33,589 bases of DNA from positions 1 through 33,589 of the forward strand of contig NZ_JBHLXC010000005.1 in NCBI RefSeq assembly GCF_042432495.1. The letters are read 5' to 3'. The stretch comes from Pseudochelatococcus lubricantis (GTDB lineage Bacteria > Pseudomonadota > Alphaproteobacteria > Rhizobiales > Beijerinckiaceae). A program made the translations under genes and the position numbers. This document shows positions 1 through 8,079 of the stretch, piece by piece. A model generated the notes under the pieces. It saw nothing but the letters and a program-made list of their open reading frames with translations. It was not told the DNA's origin and did no database searches. Each line of letters starts with the position of its first letter. Within the stretch, counting starts at the first letter, position 1.

Positions 1-1
1 G

Positions 2-2071
2 CTGACGGACTACGACAACCAGCCCGCGTCCGGTACCCTGAGCGTGAAGATTGTCGACGACGTGCCGGCGGTCACTATCGCCGCTGCGGTAGGAGACGGC
101 GACGACACAGTTGAGGAAACGGCGACAATCTCCGGCAAGTGGACGCTGGTCGAGGGCGCCGATGGCGTGACGAACCAGAATCTGAAGGTGGTTGTCGACG
201 GCAACGAGAAGACGTTCGATGGCAACGGCAAGGCGGAATTCGACACTGCCGCTGGCCATCTGACCGTCAGCAACACCGGCACGTGGGCGTTCGCAGCGGC
301 TGCCGTGGACAGCACGAAGACCGTCGAATTCAAGATCACGGCTGTCGATGGTGACGGCGATTCTGCACAGGACTCGCATAAGATCATTGTCACGGATGTC
401 TTCAACCCCAGCCTGCTTGTTGTGGGTTCGAACACCGATGATCAAGGCAACAATCAAGAGCCACACGTTATCAAGCGCGAGGACGGCAAGGATCAGAGTC
501 CAACGGGTCGCGGGACGATCGCAGGTGGCAACGGTGCGGATGTGCTAATCGGCGACATCGGCGGTATCGGTGCCGGGAAGGGACAGAGCCTCAACCTTGT
601 GCTGGTGCTCGATACTTCGGGAAGCATGAATGATTCAATGGGAGGAGGGAAAAGCCGCCTTGACGTACTCGAGGAGGCTGTCAATAACTTGGTGACTGTG
701 CTTGGCAAATCTCAAGCCGAGAACATCCGGGTGCGCCTTATTCAGTTCGACAGGGATGACTCGGGGACCGCAGAGACGATCGATATCCGTCAGAACGGGC
801 AGCCGGTACTCAGTGCTCAGAAAGACGTCAGCGACTGGCTTAAAGATCTTGAGACGGCGAATGCGACGAACTATGAAGCAGGGTTGCAAAGTGCGCTGGA
901 GTATATCAGCACCAATCAACCCTTGGGTGCGGCTCTAAATCCCCAGAACAAGGTTCTGTTTATTTCGGACGGTCAGCCGAACACTTGGTACACGGGGGAT
1001 AGCAAGACACCTTCCAACACTTCTAACAACGCAACGGGTAACGAGACTGCGACGCGCCATATCGAGGGTGGCAATGAGGTGGGTGACCATGTTGCAGAAG
1101 TCACCGAGATATATAACCGTGGCTATACTATTGATGCTATCGGTATCGGGTTAACGCAAGCAAACCTGACCTATCTGCACAGGGTTGAGGGCAGTGGGCT
1201 TGGCATCCCGGATGCTGTTGCAACGAATATCAATACGGCCCAGGAACTCGAAAAAGAGATCGGCGAACTGAGCGGGAGCGCCGCACTCACTGCGGCCGGC
1301 AACGACACGTTCGACGCAGGTGCCGGCAACGACATCATCTTCGGCGACACAGTGTTCACCGATGTATTGCGGGGGACTGCCGCGGCGAACGGGCTGAACG
1401 TGACTAGCCTTCCAGAAGGTTCAGGCTGGGCGGTCTTCACTGCGCTGGAAGCGAGCAGCATCGACTTCCGTAGCACTTCTCTCGCGCAGTATGCGGATGC
1501 TACAACCGGCAAATGGACGGCGGAAGCGACAGAGCGGTATGTCCGCGCCAAGCACGAGGAGCTTTCTGCGGAAAGCACACTCAACGGCAAGGGCCGGGAT
1601 GGTGGCAACGACATCATCAATGGCGGTGATGGCAATGACACCATCTATGGTCAGGAAGGCAACGACACCATCAACGGCGGTGCCGGTGACGACATCATCT
1701 ACGGCGGCACCGGCGTAGACAAGCTGACCGGCGGCTCTGGTGCCGACATCTTCGGTTTCCGGGCCGGGGAGACAGGCATTACGGCGGCTACCGTCGACGA
1801 AATCACCGATTTCGCGACCGGCGTCGACAAGATCAAGACGGGCCTGGCAGGCAGCGGAGCCAACTATGCAGAGGGCACTGCGGCCGACTTCAGCGGCGCG
1901 CTCGCTGCTGCTAACACCGCGATTGGTGGTGCAATAAAGTACTACTTCGCGGGGGTTGGAGCGGACGGCTACCTGTTCTACGATCGGAATGGCGATGGCA
2001 ATGCCGACGAAGCGATCAAGCTGACCGGTGTCGGCGTCAACGGCTTCGACTCGTCCGACATTATCGCCTGA
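2..2071 (+). CDS. Type I-secreted VWA/RTX repeat protein, 5'-truncated by window edge
   Basis: The frame is open from the first bases, so this is the C-terminal part of a larger protein. In order it shows a T1SS-143/VCBS-like beta repeat (about 44-400), a von Willebrand A domain with a MIDAS motif DTSGS at 611-625 (about 590-1240), and glycine/aspartate-rich RTX nonapeptides. One RTX pair lies near 1303-1350 and a denser block (GGDGNDTIYG type) at about 1606-1740. The C-terminal region ends in GFDSSDIIA, as in type I secretion targets of the VCA0849 class. Such proteins are exported by an ABC/MFP/TolC machine without a signal peptide, bind calcium in the RTX turns, and often act as adhesins or biofilm proteins. 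No transporter genes lie in the window. The ligand is unknown. The family-level call is firm; the adhesin role is inference. Confidence 0.88.
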   Translation: MTDYDNQPASGTLSVKIVDDVPAVTIAAAVGDGDDTVEETATISGKWTLVEGADGVTNQNLKVVVDGNEKTFDGNGKAEFDTAAGHLTVSNTGTWAFAAAAVDSTKTVEFKITAVDGDGDSAQDSHKIIVTDVFNPSLLVVGSNTDDQGNNQEPHVIKREDGKDQSPTGRGTIAGGNGADVLIGDIGGIGAGKGQSLNLVLVLDTSGSMNDSMGGGKSRLDVLEEAVNNLVTVLGKSQAENIRVRLIQFDRDDSGTAETIDIRQNGQPVLSAQKDVSDWLKDLETANATNYEAGLQSALEYISTNQPLGAALNPQNKVLFISDGQPNTWYTGDSKTPSNTSNNATGNETATRHIEGGNEVGDHVAEVTEIYNRGYTIDAIGIGLTQANLTYLHRVEGSGLGIPDAVATNINTAQELEKEIGELSGSAALTAAGNDTFDAGAGNDIIFGDTVFTDVLRGTAAANGLNVTSLPEGSGWAVFTALEASSIDFRSTSLAQYADATTGKWTAEATERYVRAKHEELSAESTLNGKGRDGGNDIINGGDGNDTIYGQEGNDTINGGAGDDIIYGGTGVDKLTGGSGADIFGFRAGETGITAATVDEITDFATGVDKIKTGLAGSGANYAEGTAADFSGALAAANTAIGGAIKYYFAGVGADGYLFYDRNGDGNADEAIKLTGVGVNGFDSSDIIA

Positions 2072-2127
2072 TCGCCGGGGCGCTGGCTTTAACCTGCGCC
2101 CGCCATGCGACCGAACAATCCCCTCGG

Positions 2128-2143
2128 GGGGCGGAAGCGCCCC
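2128..2143 (+). terminator. GC hairpin after the RTX gene
   Basis: GGGGCG and CGCCCC pair around a GAAG tetraloop, 57 bases past the stop of the secreted RTX protein. There is no T-run, so it would be a weak or Rho-assisted terminator. The rest of 2072-2264 shows nothing else I can support. Confidence 0.35.
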
Positions 2144-2264
2144 GGGGGGCCATGTATTCACAAAACGCCGGAACGATACCGTTTCCCCTTGCATCCGGCC
2201 GCGGATTTTCCTAAACACCACGAACCGGCCATCGCCCCGCTCGGGCGGTGATTCCTTTTGGTCG

Positions 2265-2342
2265 CGGAGCGTAGCGCAGCCCGGTTAGCGCACTAGTCTG
2301 GGGGACTAGGGGTCGTGGGTTCAAATCCCGCCGCTCCGACCA
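2265..2342 (+). tRNA. tRNA-Pro (anticodon GGG)
   Basis: A complete cloverleaf can be drawn. The acceptor arms are CGGAGCG (2265-2271) and CGCTCCG (2332-2338). The D stem is GCGC/GCGC, the anticodon stem CTAGT/ACTAG with loop CTGGGGG (anticodon GGG), and the T arm GTGGG-TTCAAAT-CCCGC. A is the discriminator base and CCA is encoded at 2340-2342. GGG reads CCC proline codons. I saw no repeat of its 3' end elsewhere in the window, so there is no sign of an island integrated here. Confidence 0.97.
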
Positions 2343-2520
2343 TTAGGGAATAAATTTCAAGAAAAATCCGAAACCGGGCACGTCGGCGCCACTGGCGTCC
2401 GGGGAATGATGGTATGCAGGTCGCGGCAATTGCGCGTGCAGCCTTGGCCTTCTTATGCTGACGCCCTGTTCCGCGGGCTTCCGGCGCGGTACGTGAATCG
2501 GTAGCGCGCCGGCCCTCCGT

Positions 2521-3480
2521 TCAATCGCCGTTCGCGGTCGGTTCGCCGCCCTTGCACAGGAAACGCTTCGCGGAGAGCACCACGCCGCGGTCCTCCTTGC
2601 CGATGACACTGTCGTCCCTGTCGGTGTAGGGCGTGGCGGTCAGCACGTGGCGGATGACGGCCAGGCGTGCCCGCAGCTTGTCGTTGCCGCGGATGACCGT
2701 CCAGGGGGCGTGCGGCGTGCTGGTGTGCTCGATCATGCGGTCGAAGGCGCGGGAATAAGCATCGAAGCGCGGAATCGCCTCATAGTCGATGGGGGACAGC
2801 TTCCAGTGCTTCAGCGGGTCGTGCTCGCGCGCGTGCAGCCGCGCCATCTGCATCTCCGGCCCGATGGTCAGCAGGATTTTGATCAGGCGGATGCCGTCGT
2901 TCGTCCACAGCTTTTCCAGAACCGGCGCCTCGTTCAGGAAGCGCTCGGTCTGTTCCGGCGAGCAGAAGCCCATCACCGGCTCGACGCCCGCGCGATTGTA
3001 CCAGGAGCGGTCGAACAGCACGATTTCGCCCGCCGAGGGCAACTCGCTGACATAGCGCTGGAAGTACCATTGCCCGGCCTCGACGTTTGAGGGGCGGGGC
3101 AGGGCGACGATACGCACGCTGCGCGGGTTCAGATGCTGGGTGAAGCGCGTGATGGCGCCGCCCTTGCCGGCGCCGTCGCGCCCTTCGAACACCACGACGA
3201 GCCGCTCGCCGGACTGACGCACCCAGGTGGCGAGCTTCAGCAGCTCGATCTGCAGGCCGCGCAACTCCCGCCTGTAGACCTTGCTCGACAGCTTGTCGTC
3301 ATAGGGAAATCCGCCCGAGCGCAGGGCTGCATCCGCGATCGCCTGCGGCAACTCGGGTGCGTGGATGTCGAACGAGGCCAGAACGTCCGACGCGCCGTGA
3401 GCTGTCTCCGCCGCCGCCACGTCCGCGTCGTCGTTCGCACCATCTCCGGATTTCCGATTTTGCCTCGCGCGATGGGCCAT
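2521..3480 (-). CDS. ppk2: Polyphosphate kinase 2 (PPK2 family)
   Basis: Transfers phosphate between polyphosphate and nucleotides (typically GDP or ADP) in the cytoplasm, linking the polyP store to nucleotide pools. The 319-residue product has a roughly 70-residue charged N-terminal extension. The PPK2 core follows: Walker A FEGRDGAGKGG (residues 98-108), the PRPSNVEAGQWYFQRYV segment (about 128-144) and the catalytic LFDRSWYNRAG motif (155-165). I chose the ATG at 3480 because AGGGAGA stands 6 bases upstream; an in-frame ATG at 3498 is possible. It is a one-domain PPK2 and is divergent from phoR, so polyP metabolism and phosphate sensing share one intergenic region. Nucleotide preference cannot be read from the sequence. 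Confidence 0.93.
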   Translation of the reverse strand: MAHRARQNRKSGDGANDDADVAAAETAHGASDVLASFDIHAPELPQAIADAALRSGGFPYDDKLSSKVYRRELRGLQIELLKLATWVRQSGERLVVVFEGRDGAGKGGAITRFTQHLNPRSVRIVALPRPSNVEAGQWYFQRYVSELPSAGEIVLFDRSWYNRAGVEPVMGFCSPEQTERFLNEAPVLEKLWTNDGIRLIKILLTIGPEMQMARLHAREHDPLKHWKLSPIDYEAIPRFDAYSRAFDRMIEHTSTPHAPWTVIRGNDKLRARLAVIRHVLTATPYTDRDDSVIGKEDRGVVLSAKRFLCKGGEPTANGD

Positions 3481-3498
3481 CTGCCGTCTCCCTGTCAT
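3481..3498 (+). promoter_or_regulatory. Candidate PHO box (PhoB site) upstream of phoR
   Basis: CTGCCGT, four bases, then CTGTCAT: two 7-mers at the 11-bp spacing of the PHO box, matching the CTGTCAT consensus at 12 of 14 positions. It points towards phoR, 94 bases before its ATG. A -10-like CATAAC lies at 3513-3518. It abuts the ppk2 start codon on the other strand, so PhoB bound here could also affect ppk2. Not proven. Confidence 0.5.
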
Positions 3499-3591
3499 GA
3501 CTTTAATGGCATCATAACGGTTTATAAGCCGGGTTAACAGCCGCGCCGGCGGCAACCGGGGCGCGGACAAGGGAATCGGCAGGGAATCGGA

Positions 3592-4851
3592 ATGGAATTG
3601 AGTTCACGGGGCATTGCCCTTCGCGCGGCCCTGTTGGCCGCCGCGATTCTGGGGCTGGTCGAGATGCTCAACGGCTCCTTCGGCTGGGCCACGCTGGCCG
3701 GCGCCGCGCTTTCGGCGCTGCTGGCGGCGGCGCTGTTCAGGGATAGCCGGCCGCTGCGCAAGCGCCTCGCGGTGGGGGGCGTGAAGCCCGCTTCCGCCAG
3801 CGCGGTTTCTCCGGCGGTGCTGCTCGCCGCCTTGCCCGATCCGGTGGTGCTGATCGACCGGCGCGGGGTGGTGCTCAACGTCAACCCGGCCGGCCGGGCC
3901 CTGTTTCCGCTGCTGGTGGAGGCGCGGCCGCTGGCGTTCATCGTGCGCGCGCCCGCTGTTCTCGACGGCATCGAGACCGTGCTGCGCGGCGGCGGGGCGG
4001 TGCAGGCGGAGTTCCGGGAGCATGGGTCGGTGGAGCGCACGCTGGAAGCGCACATTGCGCCGCTCCTCACAGGCCAGGGCCCGTTGCCCGAAGGAGCGGT
4101 GCTGCTGATCCGCGATCTCACCAGCGCCCGCCGGCTGGAGCACATGCGGGTGGACTTCGTTGCCAACGCCAGCCATGAGCTGCGCACGCCACTCGCCTCG
4201 CTGATCGGCTTCATAGAGACGCTGCAGGGGCCGGCGCGCAATGACGAGAATGCGCGCGAGCGCTTCCTGGTCATCATGCGCGATCAGGCCAGGCGCATGT
4301 CGCGTCTCATCGACGATCTGCTCTCGCTCTCCCGCATCGAGATGAACCTGCACGTGCCGCCGAGCGACACGGTTGAGGTGGGGCTGCTGGTGCGCCACAT
4401 GATCGAGACCCTGGCGCCACTCGCGCAGGAACGTGGCGTCACCGTCGCGCTGGAGCTGGCGCCGATGCCCGTCTATGTGACGGGCGACCGCGACGAACTG
4501 CTGCGCGTGGTCGAGAACCTGGTCGAGAACGCCATCAAATACGGCCAGAAGGGCCAGCGCGTCGACGTATCGGTGACAAAGCGCAAGGCTGGCGGCGAGG
4601 AAGTGGTGATCGAGGTGCGCGACTACGGTCCCGGCGTGGCGCCCGAGCACCTGCCGCGCCTGACGGAGCGCTTCTACCGCGCCGATGTCGCCGAAAGCCG
4701 GGAAAAGGGCGGCACGGGGCTCGGCCTCGCCATCGTCAAGCATATCGTCAACCGCCATCGCGGCCGCCTCGATATCGAAAGCCGGAGCGGCGAGGGCGCG
4801 ATGTTCAGGGTCTCGCTGCCCAGAGTCGTCCCGGCCGGGGAAGATACCTGA
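3592..4851 (+). CDS. phoR: Phosphate regulon sensor histidine kinase PhoR
   Basis: Inner-membrane kinase that phosphorylates PhoB when phosphate is scarce. The 419-residue product has hydrophobic stretches at about 8-25 and 31-49, giving the short membrane anchor with almost no periplasmic loop typical of PhoR. A PAS-like domain spans about 72-175. The HisKA box FVANASHELRTP carries phospho-acceptor His195. The catalytic domain shows N box ENLVENAIKYG (308-318), G1 DYGPGV (344-349), F box RFY and G2 GGTGLGL (373-379). It is the first gene of the phoR-pst-phoU-phoB cluster, 190 bases before pstS. The absence of a periplasmic sensor fits signalling through the Pst/PhoU complex. The ribosome site (AGGGAA) is modest, which suits low expression. 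Confidence 0.95.
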   Translation: MELSSRGIALRAALLAAAILGLVEMLNGSFGWATLAGAALSALLAAALFRDSRPLRKRLAVGGVKPASASAVSPAVLLAALPDPVVLIDRRGVVLNVNPAGRALFPLLVEARPLAFIVRAPAVLDGIETVLRGGGAVQAEFREHGSVERTLEAHIAPLLTGQGPLPEGAVLLIRDLTSARRLEHMRVDFVANASHELRTPLASLIGFIETLQGPARNDENARERFLVIMRDQARRMSRLIDDLLSLSRIEMNLHVPPSDTVEVGLLVRHMIETLAPLAQERGVTVALELAPMPVYVTGDRDELLRVVENLVENAIKYGQKGQRVDVSVTKRKAGGEEVVIEVRDYGPGVAPEHLPRLTERFYRADVAESREKGGTGLGLAIVKHIVNRHRGRLDIESRSGEGAMFRVSLPRVVPAGEDT

Positions 4852-4896
4852 CGGGGACCGCCGGCCAGAGAACAGAATCTCCGCGCGGGCGGATAC

Positions 4897-4925
4897 ATGT
4901 CATTGAAGTGTCATCAGAGCGTCAT
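4897..4925 (+). promoter_or_regulatory. Three-unit PHO box upstream of pstS
   Basis: ATGTCAT (4897-4903), GTGTCAT (4908-4914) and GCGTCAT (4919-4925) repeat at exact 11-bp spacing. They match CTGTCAT at 6, 6 and 5 of 7 positions. The array ends 116 bases before the pstS start. CATAGA at 4923-4928 could be a -10 used with the first two units. This is the expected PhoB-dependent promoter of the pst operon. Confidence 0.85.
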
Positions 4926-5041
4926 AGAGACTCTTGGTGACGGCCATTAAGTTCGGCCTTGTCCATGGCGACCACGCTGCGCCGGCCGCAATTCGGCGGC
5001 GGGCGGACACATTCATTTGAATCCATTCCTGGAGACGTTCC

Positions 5042-6061
5042 GTGAAATTCTCTCACCTCTACGCTGCCGCTGGCCTCGCGGCCGTCGCTTTCGCCGCTCC
5101 TGCGGGTGCCCAGACCGTCACGGGCGCTGGCGCCAGCTTCCCCGCGCCTGTTTATGTCAAGTGGGCTGAGGCCTTCAACAAGGAGACGGGCGTTCAGATC
5201 AACTATCAGTCGAGCGGTTCGGGCAACGGCATCAAGGCGATCAAGGGCAACACGGTTGTCTTCGGCGCCACCGACGCTCCGCTCTCCGGCAAGGATCTCG
5301 AAGAGTCCGGCCTCGTGCAGTTCCCCACCGTCATCGGCGGCGTGGTTCCGATCGTCAACCTCGAAGGCATCAAGCCGGGCGAGATCGCTCTCGACGGCGA
5401 GACGCTCGCCAAGATCTTCCTCGGCGAGATCAAGAAGTGGGACGACGCGGCCATCAAGGCGCTGAACCCCGACGTCAAGCTGCCCTCCACGGCCATCGCC
5501 GTGGTGCGCCGCGCTGACTCCTCGGGCACGACCTTCAACTTCACGAGCTACCTCTCGAAGGTTTCGGCCGAATGGAAGGACAAGCTCGGCGTCGGCACCA
5601 CGGTGCAGTGGCCGGTCGGTCTCGGCGCGCCCGGCAACGATGGCGTCGCGAACAACGTCGCGAAGATCGCCGGTTCGATCGGTTATGTCGAATACGTCTA
5701 CGCCAAGGCCAACAACCTGTCGTACACGCGCGTGAAGAACAAGGACGGCAAGTTCGTGGCGCCCAGCTCCGCGACGTTCCAGGCCGCCGCTGCTCACGCG
5801 GATTGGAAGTCGGTTCCCGGCTTCGGCGTGATTCTCGCCGACCAGGCTGGCGCAGACTCCTGGCCGATCACCGCCGCGACCTTCGTGCTCGTGCACAAGG
5901 AGCCGAAGGACAAGGCGCAGTCCGCCGCTGCCCTGAAGTTCTTCGACTGGGCCTACGAGAAGGGCGCTTCGATTGCCGAGGAACTGTCCTACATTCCGCT
6001 GCCCAAGAGCGTGACCGACCAGATCCGCGCTGTCTGGGCGGCTGAAGTCAAGAACAAGTAA
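5042..6061 (+). CDS. pstS: Phosphate ABC transporter, periplasmic binding protein PstS
   Basis: Binds inorganic phosphate in the periplasm and delivers it to PstCAB. The 339-residue protein begins at GTG 5042, preceded by GGAGA. Its signal peptide has a KFSH n-region and a hydrophobic core, with likely cleavage after AGA near residue 23. The mature protein starts near QTVTGAGASFPAP, the standard PstS opening. Phosphate-contacting segments are visible: GAGASFPAP, QSSGSGNGIKAI, FGATDAPL and RRADSSGTTFNF. The length matches the usual 330-350 residues. It lies directly behind the three-unit PHO box, and a hairpin (6084-6110) separates it from pstC. That should allow more PstS than permease to be made. 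Confidence 0.97.
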   Translation: MKFSHLYAAAGLAAVAFAAPAGAQTVTGAGASFPAPVYVKWAEAFNKETGVQINYQSSGSGNGIKAIKGNTVVFGATDAPLSGKDLEESGLVQFPTVIGGVVPIVNLEGIKPGEIALDGETLAKIFLGEIKKWDDAAIKALNPDVKLPSTAIAVVRRADSSGTTFNFTSYLSKVSAEWKDKLGVGTTVQWPVGLGAPGNDGVANNVAKIAGSIGYVEYVYAKANNLSYTRVKNKDGKFVAPSSATFQAAAAHADWKSVPGFGVILADQAGADSWPITAATFVLVHKEPKDKAQSAAALKFFDWAYEKGASIAEELSYIPLPKSVTDQIRAVWAAEVKNK

Positions 6062-6083
6062 GCGGCCTCGTCCGCAGGCTGAA

Positions 6084-6110
6084 CGGGGGGCGCCATGCGG
6101 GTGCCCCCCG
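6084..6110 (+). terminator. Intercistronic hairpin between pstS and pstC
   Basis: CGGGGGGC (6084-6091) pairs perfectly with GCCCCCCG (6103-6110) around an 11-base loop. With no T-run after it, this is more likely a partial terminator or 3'-end stabiliser that raises pstS mRNA over the rest of the operon. The remainder of 6062-6244 shows no gene. Confidence 0.6.
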
Positions 6111-6244
6111 ACCTTCCCCGCTGCGGCGCCTCATACCCGCGCAGGCAGTTTGCGAATGGCGCGTTTTCGCCTGCCTGCCGCATCTGCGACTGCCCCATGG
6201 CGGCGGGTTGAAAAGGGGTCCCTTCGCACACAGGCAGAGAACTC

Positions 6245-7237
6245 ATGGCCGACGTTGCTATAAAAGACATATCCCGCGGCAACGATGCAGCGGTGAACAG
6301 ATCGCAGGCCCTGAACAAATTCAGGCAGAACGACACGTTATTCTTCCACCTGACGCGGTCGGCGGCGCTTCTCGTGCTGGCGCTTCTTTTCGCCATCGTG
6401 CTGTCGCTGATCTACGGTGCGTGGCCGGCGCTCAGCCATTTCGGCCTCAACTTCTTCGTATCGCAGACGTGGGACGCCAACGCAGAGGAATTCGGCGCGC
6501 TCGCCACGATCTACGGCACCCTGGTGACATCGCTGATCGCCATGCTGATCGCTGTTCCCGTGGGTCTCGGCATCGCGGTGTTCCTGACGGAGCTGTGCCC
6601 GATGCGGCTGCGCCGCCCGATCGGCATCGCGGTCGAGCTGCTGGCCGGTATTCCCTCGATCATCTACGGTATCTGGGGCTTCTTCGTGTTCGCCCCCTTC
6701 CTGCAGCAGACGCTGCAGCCTTTCCTGATCACGTTGTTCGGCCCGGTTCCGGTGCTGAACGCGGTCTTCGCCGGCCCTCCCTACGGCCTCGGCACGCTGA
6801 CGGCCGGCCTCATCCTGGCGATCATGGTGCTGCCGTTCATCGCCTCGGTGTCGCGCGACGTGTTCGAGACGGTTCCCCCGGTGATGAAGGAAGCGGCCTA
6901 CGGCATCGGCTGCACCACCTGGGAAGTTGTCCGCAACGTGGTCATTCCCCACACCCGCGCCGGCCTCGTCGGCGGCGTCATGCTGGCGCTGGGGCGCGCG
7001 CTGGGCGAGACGATGGCGGTGACCTTCGTCATCGGTAACGCCAAGCAGATTTCCGCGTCGATCCTGCAGCCCGGCACCACGATCTCGGCGACCATCGCGC
7101 TCGAATACGCCGAGGCGTCCGAAGGCCTTTACCGCTCCTCGCTGGTGGCGCTCGGCCTCATCCTGTTCATCATCAGCTTCATCGTGCTGGCGGTCGCTCG
7201 CCTCATGCTGGCGCGTCTCAACAAGCTGGGGGCCTGA
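6245..7237 (+). CDS. pstC: Phosphate ABC transporter permease PstC
   Basis: One of the two inner-membrane permease subunits of the high-affinity phosphate importer. The 330-residue protein has a roughly 35-residue charged N-terminus, a first membrane helix near 41-62, a periplasmic segment, then several further helices. The cytoplasmic EAA loop, which contacts the PstB ATPase, is seen as MKEAAYGIGCTTWEVV followed by NVVIPHTRAGL (about 215-242). The LAGIPSIIYGIWG segment is characteristic of PstC/PstA permeases. It is 183 bases downstream of pstS and two bases upstream of pstA, indicating tight co-translation with the partner permease. Confidence 0.96.
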   Translation: MADVAIKDISRGNDAAVNRSQALNKFRQNDTLFFHLTRSAALLVLALLFAIVLSLIYGAWPALSHFGLNFFVSQTWDANAEEFGALATIYGTLVTSLIAMLIAVPVGLGIAVFLTELCPMRLRRPIGIAVELLAGIPSIIYGIWGFFVFAPFLQQTLQPFLITLFGPVPVLNAVFAGPPYGLGTLTAGLILAIMVLPFIASVSRDVFETVPPVMKEAAYGIGCTTWEVVRNVVIPHTRAGLVGGVMLALGRALGETMAVTFVIGNAKQISASILQPGTTISATIALEYAEASEGLYRSSLVALGLILFIISFIVLAVARLMLARLNKLGA

Positions 7238-7239
7238 TC

Positions 7240-8079
7240 ATGGTATCGTATGCCGCGCGCAAGCGCAAAAACAGCATCACCATGGGCCTCTGCACGGCGG
7301 CTGCGCTGTTCGGCATCATGTGGTTGCTGCTCATCCTGGTCGTGCTGGTCTGGGAAGGTTTCTCCGGCCTGTCGCTGGCCGTGTTCACGGAAATCACGCC
7401 GAGCATGGGCTCCGTCGGGGGCGGCCTGCTCAACGCCATCATCGGCTCGATCATGATGACGGTGGTCGCTGTGCTCGTCGGCGCGCCGCTTGGCGTCCTC
7501 GCCGGAACCTACATGGCGGAATACGGCCGCTATAATAAGCTCACGAATGTCGTGCGCTTCATCAACGATATCCTGCTCTCGGCGCCGTCGATCGTCATCG
7601 GCCTGTTCATCTACGAAGTGCTGGTCGCGCCCTTCGGCGGCTTCTCGGGTTGGGCGGGCGCCGCGGCGCTGGCGGTGATCGTCATTCCGGTCGTCGTGCG
7701 CACGACGGAAGACATGCTGCTGCTGGTGCCCGGCCAGCTGCGCGAGGCGGCCACGGCCCTCGGCCTGCCGCGCTCGATCGTGATCAAGCAGGTTGCCTAC
7801 AAGGCGGCGATCACGGGCATCGTCACCGGCGTGCTGCTGGCGGTGGCGCGCGTGAGCGGCGAGACGGCACCGCTGCTGTTCACGGCGCTGAGCAACAACT
7901 TCCTGAGCCTGGACATGGGCCAGCCGATCGCGAGCTTGCCGGTCGTGATCTACAACTTCACCAAGACGCCTGACGAGAACATGCAGCAGCTTGCGTGGAC
8001 GGGCGCCCTGCTTATCACCTTCACGGTTCTTGCGATGAGCATTTCGGCTCGCGCTCTTTCGACGAGGAAGAAGAAATGA
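7240..8079 (+). CDS. pstA: Phosphate ABC transporter permease PstA
   Basis: Second permease subunit, pairing with PstC in the membrane. The 279-residue protein has about six predicted membrane helices, the first at roughly 19-42. It carries the family segment DILLSAPSIVIGLFIYE and the EAA loop LREAATALGLPRSIVIKQV. The start follows the pstC stop by two bases, with a G-rich Shine-Dalgarno inside the end of pstC. Its stop overlaps the pstB start (ATGA). It is slightly shorter than many PstA proteins but complete at both ends. Confidence 0.96.
   Translation: MVSYAARKRKNSITMGLCTAAALFGIMWLLLILVVLVWEGFSGLSLAVFTEITPSMGSVGGGLLNAIIGSIMMTVVAVLVGAPLGVLAGTYMAEYGRYNKLTNVVRFINDILLSAPSIVIGLFIYEVLVAPFGGFSGWAGAAALAVIVIPVVVRTTEDMLLLVPGQLREAATALGLPRSIVIKQVAYKAAITGIVTGVLLAVARVSGETAPLLFTALSNNFLSLDMGQPIASLPVVIYNFTKTPDENMQQLAWTGALLITFTVLAMSISARALSTRKKK

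Noticed and set aside
2265..2342. tRNA-Pro as an island attachment site
   Set aside because: No direct repeat of the tRNA 3' end and no integrase gene were seen in the window.
3503..3517. CtrA-like TTAA-n7-ATAA in the ppk2-phoR region
   Set aside because: One arm deviates from TTAA-n7-TTAA and AT-rich promoter DNA gives such matches easily. There is no supporting context.
3604..4758. Long minus-strand frame opposite phoR, and similar ones opposite pstC, pstA, argD, argF and the RND genes
   Set aside because: All lie opposite genes with full motif sets. They show the Arg/His/Gln-rich composition of GC-skewed antisense frames.
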